Assembly: GCA_963978905.1 (NCBI GenBank)
Contig: OZ022257.1
Location: forward strand, 9,198,509-9,262,508
DNA length: 64,000 nt
Reading direction: 5' to 3'
Source: Trichostrongylus colubriformis
Lineage: Eukaryota; Nematoda; Chromadorea; Rhabditida; Trichostrongylidae
Numbering within the stretch: position 1 is the stretch's first letter; every line of letters begins with the position of its first letter. The notes under the pieces were generated by a model. The model was given only the letters and a program-made list of their open reading frames with translations. It had not been told where the DNA came from and searched no databases. Position numbers and translations under genes: made by a program. Positions 27,636 through 40,500 of this stretch are shown here, piece by piece.

Positions 27636-29222
27636 CCTGAATATCAAAGGTACTTTGTCAACGTCTGATATGGTTTAGTAGAAGGTCTTAAGCTAGCAGT
27701 ATGGTTGTTAGTGAATCATGTTCGGTGAGGTTCATATTGGTGACACTCAGTCTGCTTTCTACTAAACGATTCAGCCATTGACACTATTATGCCTTTCGCA
27801 AAGAGCTCCGATACTTCTCAATGTTATAAATTTACTACGAGAGAGGAAGAAAAGGGGAGGTGGGTTAAAATAAAACATCGAGCTGAGGAGAGATAGAGTG
27901 CACCTTTTCAGCGTCTTTTAAAGCTATTCGGCCTCGGAGCTTTTTCCAAAGCAGCGCGGCTGAGCAAATGTTTCCAGCATCCGATGCGAAGCAAACTCCA
28001 CAAAACGGTATCTATGTATGAAGCAACTTTTTTGTTTAACAGAGCGCAGCAGCATGAGGTCTGATGCGGGCTTAATGTGGGATCGGTTCTCATTGATTGC
28101 GTACATCTGTCGCGTCGGATACATCACTCGAATCTTCAGTGGTCCTCTAAGGAGCATCAATATCAAGCAGTTGACAGTTGCCAAACGATAGGTAAGTCAA
28201 AGACACAGAAATGGAAATTTAGTTAATGGTATGCGTTACAGTGGCCTGTAGTTTGTTGCTCTGATCTCACAACGCCTTGCCGTGACGTCGAGAGTGTATT
28301 CACTGGGATTTTTTATTAATCAAAATCACCATTTCTCTCACTTTTACGTCTATTCTCCCTTCCACCTGTTTGCTGCTGTGTGCTGCGTCACTTGTTCGAA
28401 ATCATCATGAATGAAATCAATTTTGTCCTACAGCACATCATAAGGCAGTGGCGACGACCCTGCTGAAGCGTACATTTTGAGGTGAAGCGCGCCAGAAGTG
28501 AAAGTGTCAGGAAATGTCAGGAAATGTTCAATTACAGCAAGCGTGTTTATAGTAAATAAAAAACCCCAATGAATACACACTCGACGTCTTGGCAAGGCGT
28601 CGGTGGACGGAGCAACAAGCTACAGGCCACCGTAACCCATACCGTAAACAAAGGTTTCATTTCCGTGTCTTTGACTTCGCTGTCTTTTGGCAACTGTCAA
28701 CTGCTTGATATTGATGCTCCTTAGAGGACCACTGAAGCTTCGAATGTGCGACAGATGTACGCAATCAATAAGAACCGATCCCACAAGCCCGCATCAGATC
28801 CCATGCTGCTGCGCCTTGTTAAACAAAAAAGTTGCTTCATACATAGATACCGTTTTGTGGAGTTTGCTTCGCATCGGATCCTGGAAACATTTGCTCAGCC
28901 GCGCTGCTTTGGAAAAAGCTCCGAGGCCGAATAGCTTTAAAAGGCGCTGAAAAGGTGCCCTTTATCTCTCCTCAGCTCGATGTTTTATTTTACCCCACCT
29001 CGCCCTTTCTTCCTCTCTAGTAGTAAATTTATAACATTGAGAAGTATCGGAGCTCTTTGCGAAAGGCATAATAGTGTCAATGGCTGAATCGTTTAGTAGA
29101 AAGCAGACTGAGTGTCACCAATATGAACCTCACCGAAAATGATTCACTAACAACCATACTGCTAACTTAAAACCTTCTACTAAACCATATCAGACGTTGA
29201 CAAAGTACCTTTGATATTCAGG

Positions 29223-29504
29223 ATGAGACTAACATCAGTTTTCTTTCTCCTATTGGTCATTGTTGCCTATGCTGGCATTACCGACGGTAAAAGTTTGGTG
29301 AAAGGAGCCGGGGAAGCATTGCAGAAGGTTCGTTTCGTTATCAGCTGCTCCCATAGAATCCGTAGAGCTGATGTTTTTTAGAAGTTTCAAGGATTCACTT
29401 TTTTTCAGACAAAGGATGCAATGGGAAAATTCGGCAAAACAATAAAAAAGAAATTCAGTAAGAAAGAAAAAAAGAATGATGACGCATCGGCAAACGAAGC
29501 TTAG
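29223..29504 (+). CDS. Small secreted lysine-rich peptide, copy 4
   Basis: Exon 1 is 29223-29327 and exon 2 29409-29504 (TAG stop), 66 residues. The signal peptide MRLTSVFFLLLVIVAYAGIT is shared with copy 3 and nearly with copies 1 and 2. The mature part has diverged: SLVKGAGEALQK, then TKDAMGKFGKTIKKKFSKKE, then an Asp/Glu/Ala end. The spaced hydrophobic and Lys pattern is kept while many positions differ, and the signal sequence changes less. The 81-bp intron starts GTTCGTTT and ends TTTTTTTCAG. TTGATATTCAG precedes the ATG by one base. Unrecognised family; a secreted cationic helix is inferred. Confidence 0.7.
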
Positions 29505-29999
29505 ACCAGCTACGAGGAGTAGACAACTCCTCAATGAATGTGGCCGACAATAAAAATTGCTTCCCTGATGTTTCACTTTAAAGCGGACACCTTGTGGAAA
29601 ACTTTACGAGAAATCGCTAACAGCATGGTGCCTCGTACTTTCTCCAGTGGGATCACTGGAAATATCCAGAGAAAGGCTGACGATCAATGTTCTTGGAGGA
29701 TACATTGTGTACGAGCATAAGCATAAGCTATCTCAAGCCTCACATCGAGCTCAGCTTCATCAAACCAAAATGTCTTCACCGAGGAAGCGTGAAATCGATT
29801 ACTTGGCATTTTCGCCGCATCAGTCGCCTTTTTCCCATGATTTTGTAGTTGATTTTCGAATCAAGTAACTTACGCGAGCAAGTATGCAGCATGAAGCCGA
29901 CTCAAGCTGGATGGCGGATATTTGGCTGTATGTTCATTAGAAACTCGAAGTAAACGGTGCGACTCTGACACGGGGCAGGATATCTACTAGGGCAGGGTC

Positions 30000-30880
30000 T
30001 CGATTTCCCATGGAACTTTAATAACATCAATTCATCGTATAGACTGAAACGCTTGCAGAATGATTCTAATTCACCCTGCCATTCGTGTTTTTCAATAGTG
30101 AGTGATGGACGCTGGAATGGTTTTCCCCGATAACTGCTTCTTGACCTGCAACATACGATGGTCGGGCCGAGATGAAATGTATGTCAACCCTAAACATGCT
30201 CTACTTTCAGTGCACTGTCCACTTCGGCATGCTTTCTTTTCAAAAAACTTTCTAAAATTCTTCATTCCTAGAAATTAGTGGGCCTGGCTACTTATCCTGG
30301 TGTGGTTTGGATACTTTAAGTGGAGTGCTGCGCCTTTAAGCAATTATTCTATTCCATGCACCTTATAAAGAAGAATGCAATAGAGAAATGCTGAATGTGC
30401 TTCTCGAAAATATCAGATCAAAATGACTGTCAAGATCTCATCTAGAGGAGTGATGTAATACTAGACGATTTTTCACCCTTATTTACTCACATAGCCTGAA
30501 GCCTTCTGGGCACGAGATGAAGGTTTCCAGTGTCCATGTGCAATTGATTATGAATTTGCATGGTTTTTCGAATGAATTAGTTCCATTATTTAGTTTCGAA
30601 TCAAGATTGATATCAAATTTATTCTCGACCGACGTTTCGGCGTTGTCCCCATTTTGAGCTTAGAAAAGTGAACGCTCTACGGAATTCATTCGTTCAAATG
30701 CCATTTCAATTCAAGATCATTCGACAGGGACATAGACTGAAAAACATGTCATAGAAATGTAGTTACTAACCCTTGAAGGTGCCGAATACAAAGGTCCACC
30801 TGACAGACCATAATGACAGTGGAGGGATTCAGACAGGTAAAAGACTTGTGTCGTCGACGGCGACACCATCAATGATCTGT
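30000..30880. other. Intergenic, no gene seen
   Basis: A short tract near 30628-30650 (CGACGTTTCGGCGTTG) resembles the GACGTTTCGGCC ends of the foldback at 56.5-57.5 kb and may be a fragment of the same family. Nothing else was recognised. Confidence 0.4.
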
Positions 30881-31049
30881 AAGCCGCGTTCTTACTTTGC
30901 GGCGCGGGCGGCAGAACGTGGCTGCATGTCTCTGCGTCTCCACCTGTGCCACGCTGACTCGTTGCCCGCGTCGTCTGTGTACCTCACTCTGGCTCACTGC
31001 CTGCGAACGCAGCACACCCTGCCGGCGCTGAGTATGAACGCGGACTAAC
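30881..31049. mobile_element. GCC-end MITE family, copy at 31.0 kb
   Basis: Left end AGCCGCGTTCTTACTTTGCG, right end GCTGAGTATGAACGCGG. The inner text TCTCTGCGTCTCCACCTGTG is the same as at 43.0 kb. Confidence 0.8.
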
Positions 31050-31188
31050 CGTCCAATTCCCTCGTTTGAAGGGGAAGGAGTGGAGCAATGTTACCAAAAA
31101 AGGCTGGATGAGTGAAGGGAACCGTTCACCTTCACCACGCATTCTCTCTCTACGAATAAATATAATTCTGAACCAGTGCTTCAGTTTT

Positions 31189-31293
31189 GTTAGGCCGCTT
31201 TCATACTTTGCGCACCGACGCCGTCATCTGCGTTGATTTGACGCCGTCACGCGCGTGACGGCGTCGGTGCGCAAAGTATGAAAGCGGCCTTAC
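31189..31293. mobile_element. Compact GCC-end palindrome (~105 bp)
   Basis: AGGCCGCTTTCATACTTTGC, then GCACCGACGCCGTCA, then a short loop and the exact complement. It is a minimal, almost perfect foldback with the same ends as the larger GCC-end MITEs but a different interior. Confidence 0.85.
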
Positions 31294-31503
31294 CTTGTAA
31301 GGACCACCAAACTTTAGTCTTATTCTATAAACCTTGGAACCACATGCTTGAGAGATGCACTGAAGCGGGTTGCCCTAGTTAAACCTTCCCAAAATTTGAA
31401 TAGGAAGAGTTGAAGCAACAGTCAATGATGAAAGGTAGTTCGAGGCAAAATATGGAGCTGTGAGTTATAGAATACGAGGGTTCAAGAGAAAAGAACCAGA
31501 ATT

Positions 31504-31597
31504 ATGAAGAATATGAGACTTGAACTCAAAGATATACAATCAATAGTAGAGTCAGACGAATTTGTGGACTGCACTTTGACAGTGACGAACACACAGG
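31504..31597 (+). CDS. Possible first exon, unrecognised
   Basis: The ATG at 31504 opens a frame of about 31 residues (MKNMRLELKDIQSIVESDEF...) ending in ACACAG followed by the strong donor GTAAGAAG. I found no matching second exon or known domain. It may be a chance exon. Confidence 0.2.
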
Positions 31598-31869
31598 TAA
31601 GAAGATTGGGCGCTATGTGGAAGTGGGAGGGGTGCATCTTATGTGGTTTCCTCTACAATAAGTACACTTTAAAGCACGATCGAAGCAGCCAATAAAGACA
31701 GGCGGACGAAGACATGATTATGAGTTGACAATGAGGAATGTGGATTGCGCCTAATTCTAACAGGCTTCATGGGTCAAGTAGCTCACCAGCTCTATGTACC
31801 CTTATAATCACATGACACCTTTACAGTAGATAAAAAAGAAAAACACTTCAAGTAAATATTGAGTGAGTT

Positions 31870-32039
31870 ACCGAATGGCTGCTCACGTGGGATCCGTGAG
31901 TAAACTTCCTGTGCACTTCGAACTCCCTGAAATAGGTAAAAAAGAAGAGAACTGTAACAGATTCAATGATATTACCGTCTTCACATTTACCTACCTTACC
32001 GAGTTTAGATTCTTCTGCGGCTCGTATCTCCTCCTCCAT
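31870..32039 (-). CDS. Possible two-exon start of an unrecognised gene
   Basis: On the minus strand the ATG at 32039 gives MEEEIRAAEESKLGK, ending at 31995 with donor GTAGGTAA. An acceptor TTTTTTACCTATTTCAG then opens GVRSAQEVYSRIPREQPF, followed by GTAACTC near 31870. The two segments join in frame. No further exon or family was recognised. Confidence 0.3.
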
Positions 32040-32796
32040 GATACCAGTTCATACATATTTCATATCGCGTAGCTATTTTGTAGTCGTACAATTAGAAACA
32101 AATCAAAATCACAATTCACATACATATTTATACCACTGCATGGTTGGGGCATATTGCTGCTCGAGTAGAGAATTCGAAGAATGCAGCAATTATATTTCAA
32201 TTATACGTTGTAGTTGCTTGTATATAATTGCATCAGTTATTCGACCAGATAAACTGGCTTGTCTCAGCGAAGTACTGTGGGGCGATCGCAGGCGCAGAGT
32301 ATACCCTCGTAATTTTCAGCCTCCCTTTTTGTGTTTTATTTTCCTCTTTCGTGAAACAAGATCTTTCTGACACCACTGTCCACTATTTTTAACTCCATAT
32401 TCCATCATGTGATTATCATGTTCATTGAATTCATTTCATGTTCTTCGAATATGAAAGCCAATAATTTTGTGCCGGCAACATACTAGCGGGAATAAATGAA
32501 CGATTACAACCTTTCAAAGTATTCTACACTCTAGAAACGGAACTTTCACATGTATCTGGGAAATGCTGGTATTCGTGGTGTATGTCACCGTCCAGTGTAT
32601 CCCCCTGGTCAAGCAAAGAAAGCTGCAAGCACTCATCCTTGCAAATTTAATACGGACGGATCTATTGTTTGAATCGAGCGTTCCGTCCCTTTGTATTCGT
32701 TACAACCGAGAAGCAGATGTTAGCCTATTCTGGAAAGAAAAAATGCGTGATTGCACCAAGGTCGACTCTTCCCCCGTGCGAAACGCAAGAGAGTAT

Positions 32797-33061
32797 ACGG
32801 GTGGATACGTGATGAAAGGAGATGTACCCCTATGTCAGGGTTTCGCACGACGACGAGCGGCGTGCGACGCAGTGTGTGCGGGCTATACTCGTCGCGGTAG
32901 TTGGGTCTTAGAACGACTACACGGTAATGTTAGAGGCGCGATACGCAGTTGACTTGTAATAATCGCTTCAGGACTCAACAACATGGCGCGTTTAGCTCGT
33001 CCGCATTGCTCCGCTTGCGACATGCCGCGGTGCGAAATCCTGACATAAGGGTACTCACCCG
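32797..33061. mobile_element. Foldback MITE (~265 bp)
   Basis: The left arm, with ACGGGTGGATACGTG and CTATGTCAGGGTTTCGCAC, is mirrored by the right arm, with GTGCGAAATCCTGACATAAGG and ACTCACCCGT. The 129-residue plus frame at 32563-32952 runs into this element, which argues against it being a gene. Confidence 0.65.
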
Positions 33062-33293
33062 TGATGAAGTACAACTATGGTTTGCTCCCCTTGGGCTTCA
33101 ACATCATTTCTCCTAAACTGTACTGATTTGCTTCAGTCTGAGCTCTCGCCAGAGCAGATAAAGCGAGAATAAGCTTAAAATGCTGGACGGAGCTGTTGTG
33201 GCTTGCGACCGCAAACCGCACTTAACTCCCACATATCGGGACTGGCTCCGATAATGAGGTCGATATACGTTTTGCCTGGATAAGGGCGTGCTA

Positions 33294-33426
33294 TTTTATG
33301 ATGTTCCGTGAGGATAAAACCTTCTACCCGCTAGACCACTGCAATAAAAGGAGAGATCTATTAATCTCTCTTTCATTGCAGTGGCTCAGTGGGTAGAGGG
33401 TTTTATCCTCACGGAACATCATAAAA
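33294..33426. repeat. Near-perfect 133-bp palindrome with a tRNA A-box-like motif
   Basis: TTTTATGATGTTCCGTGAGG at the left is the exact complement of the right end. The arms meet at about 33360 in AGAGAGATTAA-like sequence. The right arm holds GTGGCTCAGTGGGTAGAG, which closely resembles a tRNA D-arm/A-box. This could be an inverted pair of tRNA-derived SINE heads. Confidence 0.8.
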
Positions 33427-33559
33427 GGCATAAAAAGGAGCCGGACGGAGGTGGGATATTGACAGATGGCGAGCCCTCCCATCATTGTGCTAGGATCAAT
33501 CCGGCATCGACGCTCGCCCAGGGCAACCAAGTCTCCATCCCCCCCCCCCCCTCCACCCA

Positions 33560-33646
33560 CCCCGGGATGGAGAATGGAGAATTGTTACCAGCCTCGTCTG
33601 AGAGGACCCCGGGATGGAGAATTGGTACCAGCCTCGTCTGAGAGGA
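33560..33646. repeat. Tandem duplication, 47-bp unit x2
   Basis: CCCCGGGATGGAGAAT...CTCGTCTGAGAGGA occurs at 33560 and again at 33607, with a small internal indel. It follows a run of C bases at 33540-33550. Confidence 0.8.
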
Positions 33647-34507
33647 TCAAAGCACTGACTTGTACATCGGGCTCACGCAAGTCATTGTATAGGCTGAATA
33701 GCATTTACATGCCACCACGATTCCGAATGGAACTGGAATGCGTTGCGCATCCCATAGAAGAGATTGATGAAGGCCCATAAACTTTAAACTTTGTAAGAAG
33801 GCGTCACCGTTCCGCCTGCTTGCCACAGGAATCGGAAGTTAGGCAGCTATGAACCAGTCCTTTATTTTGCATCAGTTTCGGCATAACAAGCTTCTCCCCC
33901 TCATTTCTTTAAAACACTGCATTCAGTGAGAAAGTTGCTCCTGTTTCATTTGCTTAGTGATGTGTTTTAATGTCAATCCTGGTCTGTTCTAGCTTCGCTT
34001 CATGATGCTAGCCTGGTAATCACAGTTTCCATTTCTTCACCAGAGGGATCCGATCCACATGCATCCACGGAATGCGCTCATATGGATTCCATTTCAGCCC
34101 ACCGAGCAGATGGCTATGAGTAATCTCCGTACGAGAACAGACAGTGAACGGTGCATGAAATCGCGAATTCCGTAGCTGAGTCAGAATTTATTACCTCCTT
34201 CTTTTAGCGACAGCTGCTCACAAAACCAGTTTTTCATTCCGAATGTCAGAAGAAAAGTATCAGATATCTTCATTACAGCTCTGGGAAACGTTGCTTCAGG
34301 AAATATATAATAGAATTCCATCACACTATGACAACAACAAAAGTAAACAACTGTCCATGAAATTACCAGAAAGAAACAAGCATTCGAAAATGTCATATGA
34401 TGACATTGCACTTTAGCAACAAGCGGTGGAAATAGACAGAGTGTTGCTTTACACAGTGAAAACAGCTACCCGCAACAAACAATAAATATAACGAGATACA
34501 ATTATCC

Positions 34508-37500
34508 TCACTTTTTTGACAACATAGGTACATACTTAACTTGAATTGCGTTTCCCTTGAACGTTCCAACCCGCTCCAAACCCAGTGGTGGTATCCAAAC
34601 CCCTGCTGGGCCAGAATATATGAAGGGCAATTGCAAGATGTAATATCTAAACAAGGTATTCATGAGAGCAGCCTTCAAACTCCTCACGAACACTGAACTA
34701 ACCTCGCCCACGAAAGTTTCAATGGCGGCTCTCCTGTGCCAAAATGACCCTCTTGACCAGGCAGCTGGAATGAAAGACATTAAAACTGCCAAAACGTGCC
34801 ATACTTCGCTTGATATAAATACAAGACCAACCTCTACTGCCGGTTGCAGAGTTACCGTAATCGGTGCTTTTGGCGTGACTACATGAACTCTCATCAACTG
34901 AGCGGTTTGCACAGGCAACTTTCTGCAGGTACATTGCCGCCGCAGAGGGAAATCGCATCGTAGAAATTGATCGTCTGATTCTCGACTCATGGCTGTTCGA
35001 GAGTTGGAGTTCTGAGGAGAGATAAAAGTCTGCCTTCGTGAACGGAGGAAAAAAAAAACCCTTTACTCGCCGTTTTGAGTAACACCTACTGTGGTGATCA
35101 ATTTGGATGTGCTACTTTACCACCAAGGCACCCACATCTTCCCTTCACCAACAAGATTACTTTGGGATATTCAAAGGCTCCCACCCTTGAACATCATTTA
35201 TAATTCTCAAATTGCGTTATAAAAGAGCTTGATAGAACCGGGGCGACGAGCCATCATGCTACAATCCGTCCCTGATGACATCACTTTCCACCCATGGCAT
35301 GTGGTAAACCGTACAGCCTCAGGGAGTTCAAATCACGTATCAGAATGTTCACCTTCGGCAAGCGAAGAGGCTCGCCATTTTCAGCTACAAAGAAACGATG
35401 ACCACGAGGACATTCGTATTCCATTCCAACGAAAAGTTTCACCTGAAATCTAAACTCTGTGGGTCAACTTTGTGGGTATGATGAGATTCAGCCAACCTTT
35501 TCTATTTCTGCGGGTAAGCGCCTTGCTTTTCGAGGAGGAGCACGAGAAGAAACACCCTCTACAGCTTGTACATACTGCATGTCTCGATCCCATGCCACGG
35601 GATCAACCTAAAACAAACCTGTTAGAAGACTCTTGTTCAGCCGTCAGGTTTGAATGCCCTCCATTGACAGATTTGATACAAACCTCAAGTTGCACAGTTA
35701 CTGGATAAAGATATTCACCGCCCAACTTCAGATTAGGTTGATCACGAAGACCGTAGGAATGTCTGAACTAATACTTTAACAATGAATAAATGAACAAGTT
35801 CCTCCACAAAGCGTACGTGTAGTAATTGTTGGGACCGATGCATGTGAGCGTCCACGAAGGGAAGAGAGGAGGTAAACTTGGTGACAGAGAGTGTGGCACA
35901 CCTTCCAGAAATGGAATCTTAAACACAGTTCTGAGAACTACATCACACTGACGTCAAAAGAAGGACAGCTCAAGAGAAAAGCAACATGAAGGAACCTGCT
36001 TTGCTCTCAGTTTCTTCAGACGAGCTTCGAAAGCAATTGCAGCTTCGTCCAACTTCGTGTGCGGATTTTTCACAAACGAAACTGAAATTATTTAGACATC
36101 TCGTATGACGACTGAACTGGTACATAGAGAAACAAAAAAGGACGGAACATCTAATGGACAAGTATGTCATTGTGTATGCCGTACAAATTACGTAGGTATG
36201 AGAAAACGGTAAATAGTACAGTTAACTTCAATGGTAACAAACCTGATTCATCGTCTAAATAAGAGCGCGTATGGCGATACCGAACATCGTCATCTTGTGA
36301 TGATTGCGAAGAACTTTCAGTGGGATCAGGTTCCGCGTTGCTTATCTATCAGAGCAGTAAGGTACAGTAAAGTTCATTCCAGATGATCATACGTCAACAA
36401 CGTCACAAGGATAACCGAATGGCTTACCGAATCTTCGCCGGTATCGCTACCAGTTCCCTCTTCTTCATCCACCCCTACGGGGCGATGGTCCTCGGGAGAG
36501 TTTTGTCGATCCCTCGACATATCAGCTGATACAGGGAACAATGGATTGGAGCCGCCACCTTCACCTTCATCCCAGTTGTCATTAGCTGCCCACTGGAATC
36601 ATGAGCCATCATCCAGTAAATGACAAATTGTAGGATGTAACCACAAACACTAACCAATCCTTTTTCTACATCGGTATCGTCATCCTCTAGTACAGCAAAC
36701 ACGTGTTTCTCCAGACCTGCACAGCACGAAAACACCTTATTCTCAAAGTAGAAGTCATAATTTGCTTCCTGGAAACATTTCAATTTCTTATCTACAGGAC
36801 GAAAGAGCTATAACTAAATGCATATACCTTCAGAGTGAACGGATCTCTGCGCACTGCTTGACGTCTACCACAAGAACATGTTGACAAATAAGTGATGTCA
36901 TTTGAATGCATTTCCCACGCAGAGGGATCTACAGATGCATCGCCAACGGCTGGGTGGACCTGGAAATACCAAACATTGGACATGAAAAAAATTTCGCGAC
37001 AGATGACACCGTGAGCAAGAAACTTGAGCCTTCACAACGATGCGATGATTTAAATCGTAATTGCCGCCTATTCCTGGGGAGCCTTTTCCAAAAAAATCTA
37101 TTCAAAGGACAATATTGTGCCTCCATTACCCAAAAGGTAGGAGTGCCACATCGACCATCGCACAATCACTTTAAGATGCAGTCTGTGCTACACTGCAACA
37201 AGAAGTCGTGAGCACATAAGAGGCTAGCCAAGCAATAAAGCAAGAAAAGCAGGCCAGAAATTCGAAGTGTAGCTTATCCATGATATACGCTTTCCAGTGA
37301 AAAAGATGAGATACCGATGAAGAGATAGAAGAGCGTTTCATAAAAAGGAAAAAGGAAGAAATAGAGAACAGATATCAGACCTTCAGTTGACAACGATTGC
37401 CGGTCATCGAGACCTGTTCACAACCACGCATTCCACCTTGCCAGAGATTGTCACAAGCAGCTCGAATCTGAGCTATAGCCTCATCCCGATCTCCAACCAA

Positions 37501-40500
37501 AACAGCATCGAGATATGCTATAGCCATGGCAACCTTGAAATGTGCATTGCTGGAATTGTGCTTACAGACGCTTTCACGCATATGTTGCCAAAAGAACGAG
37601 CAAAATACCTTTTCATCATGTTCTGCCTTGGTGAACACAACTTGACTTCGATTACGGTCACTTACGGCTTTCCCTTTGCCAAAGCCGGAAGATGCACCGG
37701 TATATCGAGCTATCGCTTCTTTTATGTGTTTAGCATTCAGCCTGAAATAACCACTTCTACTACAACCTCGTTTCCATGAGTGAGATTTTCAAAGCAACGT
37801 CTGATGCGAATTGCAGCTCAGCAATCATCGTGACGAAACAATTACTGGGTCGCTTATAATAATAAATACCAGTTCGACCTATGCGACGCATCTTGCACGT
37901 CACTCGGCACTGCTAACTCTCTCTCATCTCATCTCGCATTATATGATCTGAAGAGTGTTGCTCAGCTATGCAGTTCAGCAAATACAGCGTACAACCTTAT
38001 TGGATTGACAGTTATGCGAGCGGACCCACCTGGGGGTGCAACCCATTGGTTGTAAAGTTTGAGGTTTTGTGTAACTCTACCACCTTAATGACGTGAACAT
38101 ATCATTACCTACAGTAGCGCTCAAAAGTCTTCGGCCAAAACTCTTTTGTCATAACTTTTTTTCTACTTGACCAAATTGGACAAAATTCTAATATGTGATG
38201 CCTGAACCTATTGCCAACATTTCCTTCTACTTGAGTGCCGCTTGACACTTTTCATGAAATTTTACAAGAATTTACTACAAGACCACCCAAAAAAAGTAAA
38301 AGGCTTGGTCAAGGGGAACGGGTTTCTTTACAAAAACAAAACGAGCAAGCCTCAGAGAACATTAATATATTGTAGAAAGACCACGACTTTTGATGACAGC
38401 GGCACAGCGGGACGGCATAGCGATGGCACTCCAAAAACAAAAAATTTCATATAACCACGTAACCTACACCGTTGAGCGCCGATGTAGTATATTTAGTATG
38501 CAGTGTCTCCAAGTACAACATACTAAAATTTCTCTTAGATCAGTGCAGTTGCAAAAAAAGTTATAAGTGAAAAACCTCAAGTGAAAGACCATTTCGCCGA
38601 AGACTTTTGAGCGCTACTGTATATCAAGCTCCTTGCCCACCTAGACTTAGCCGTACTCTTCCGCTAACAACTTTCACATCTGCGCTCCTTTCTTCTGCGC
38701 TGACACCCAGTCCCGTGCGGACCCAACGCAGAATGTCTGCCACTGCATTGAGCAGACGTTCATAAAAGGGTGCTATCGCAACCTAAACTCGATACTGGGA
38801 GACCATTTAGCTGCTCATCACCATGAGTGGCTGCTTGCTCTAAGGCCTCCCTTCTCACAATCACCCTTTTATGGCCAGACAGACGTAACAACATACCGAC
38901 AGACATAGCGACCGACAAACAGACACACAAAGTGAGTGGTTTATATAATAGAATGGCCATATGTTATGACATTTTAATGAAGTGAAGTAAGCACTCACAT
39001 TCGCATAAACTGCAGCTGCCTATTGACGTATTGATTGAGCAGTTTCCTACTTAGCATTTCAGAGTTTGGCTTAATCAAGTCCAGTAAAGCGCGCGCACAT
39101 CTCGCCCATTGCTCTAGTTTAGGAATCTGGAAGTAATTTCAAAGAAAGAGCTGTAATCTCTGAAGCACTGTACACTCAGTGCTGATGAAGTGGAGGTACG
39201 CTAAGAACCAACCTCATAAATTTTCGATTTACTTGATCTGATGGACTCAATGTGTAACCGCAAAAATCTTGCAAATGATGGTGTCTCTGAAGGACGAAAA
39301 TACGCCGAGGGGGAGAAATTTGTAAAGCCATGAACACAAGAGAAGGTAGCAAGAGTAGCTCAAACATACTTTCTGATTTATCGTCTCCGTCTTCCACTAA
39401 TTCTTTTCCCAATGCGATTTCAAGGATATCGGCCAACGGGTTCACATTCACCAGTACAGGTTGCATGACATTAACAAACGCGTCATTGTCGGGCACGAAT
39501 CCGAGGGAGTCTCCACTACAAATGATAAATGATGAGAAGATCATGCAAGACCTGATGCAACTGAAAACGAATCTACCTTGACTGGTCTACCAATCTATAA
39601 CACTTCAACACTGAATATATTTGTGATTCTAGACTGTGCTCCAATTTATCGCAAATTTCCCGCTGAAATAGGTAAAAGTAAGGCCATGCAATAATTCATT
39701 TTGAGTCCTCTACCACACGCTATGAAGAATTTGAGTCAAGAGCTGTATTACAGGGAAGGAAACAAAATGGCATACCTTTTTGACATATCCTAGTTCACTG
39801 CGAATGATATTCCTTTGGAAAGCGAACAATATTCGTGGTAGAGCAATACGTCCTTCTCGAATCCACTCCGTTGCATCGCTCGTGACCTCTTCAAGCCTTT
39901 CACTAACAGATTCTCTAACATGTTTTCTAGAAATACTATGCTGAATTTAGGATTTGCAAGGCCATTCAATACTTTTAGGAAACATTCTAGATAATGCTAT
40001 CACGCTAAACTTTCTCAATAATACGGATATTTTGATGTCTCGTATAAGTATCAAAATAAAAATCTAGAGGTCCACATATCACATCGTATCGGGCATCTAT
40101 AGTAAAACCACTTGAATAACTTCATTGACTTGGAGGTTCGTGAAAGGGGCCAGAAGCCTAGGAAAACAGAACAAAATATTCGAAGAAGAACCAAGATCTC
40201 CTAGTTTTAAAAGTTGCAGTGCTCAATTTCGTGAAGGATGAATGAATAATGAACCAGCGAGAAATTCACTTGCCTCAAGCGTTAGTGGAAGTGAAGCTTG
40301 GAGAAAACGCACCTGATCCTGTTAACACTGGATAATGTATCCGAAAGAGAGATATCGAAGCGTGTACTGCTTTCCACAAAAACGATGAGATGGGAAAGTA
40401 TGCACAAATAGTGAAGTAACCGTATTTCAAGCTCCTCACTTTCGGAAATTCTTTCGAAAAAGTTCTGCAAATTGTAAAAATTGTTTTAGGTAGTTCTTTT

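Larger units (their letters stand above)
27090..29870. repeat. Palindrome II: inverted arms carrying peptide genes 3 and 4
   Basis: The left arm (about 27560-28310, cut by the N gap at its outer end) and the right arm (about 28560-29320 and beyond) are near reverse complements around a centre near 28430. The flanks also match palindrome I in direct orientation: GTGAAATCGATTACTTGGCA occurs at about 27019 and again at about 29789. The two palindromes are therefore a tandem duplication of one palindromic unit. Confidence 0.8.

Noticed and set aside
32563..32952. 129-residue plus-strand open frame
   Set aside because: It reads into the foldback element at 32.8-33.1 kb and shows no domain.
38242..38454. 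70-residue frame shared by both Tc1-like MITEs
   Set aside because: No transposase motif. Conservation is explained by recent copying of the whole element.
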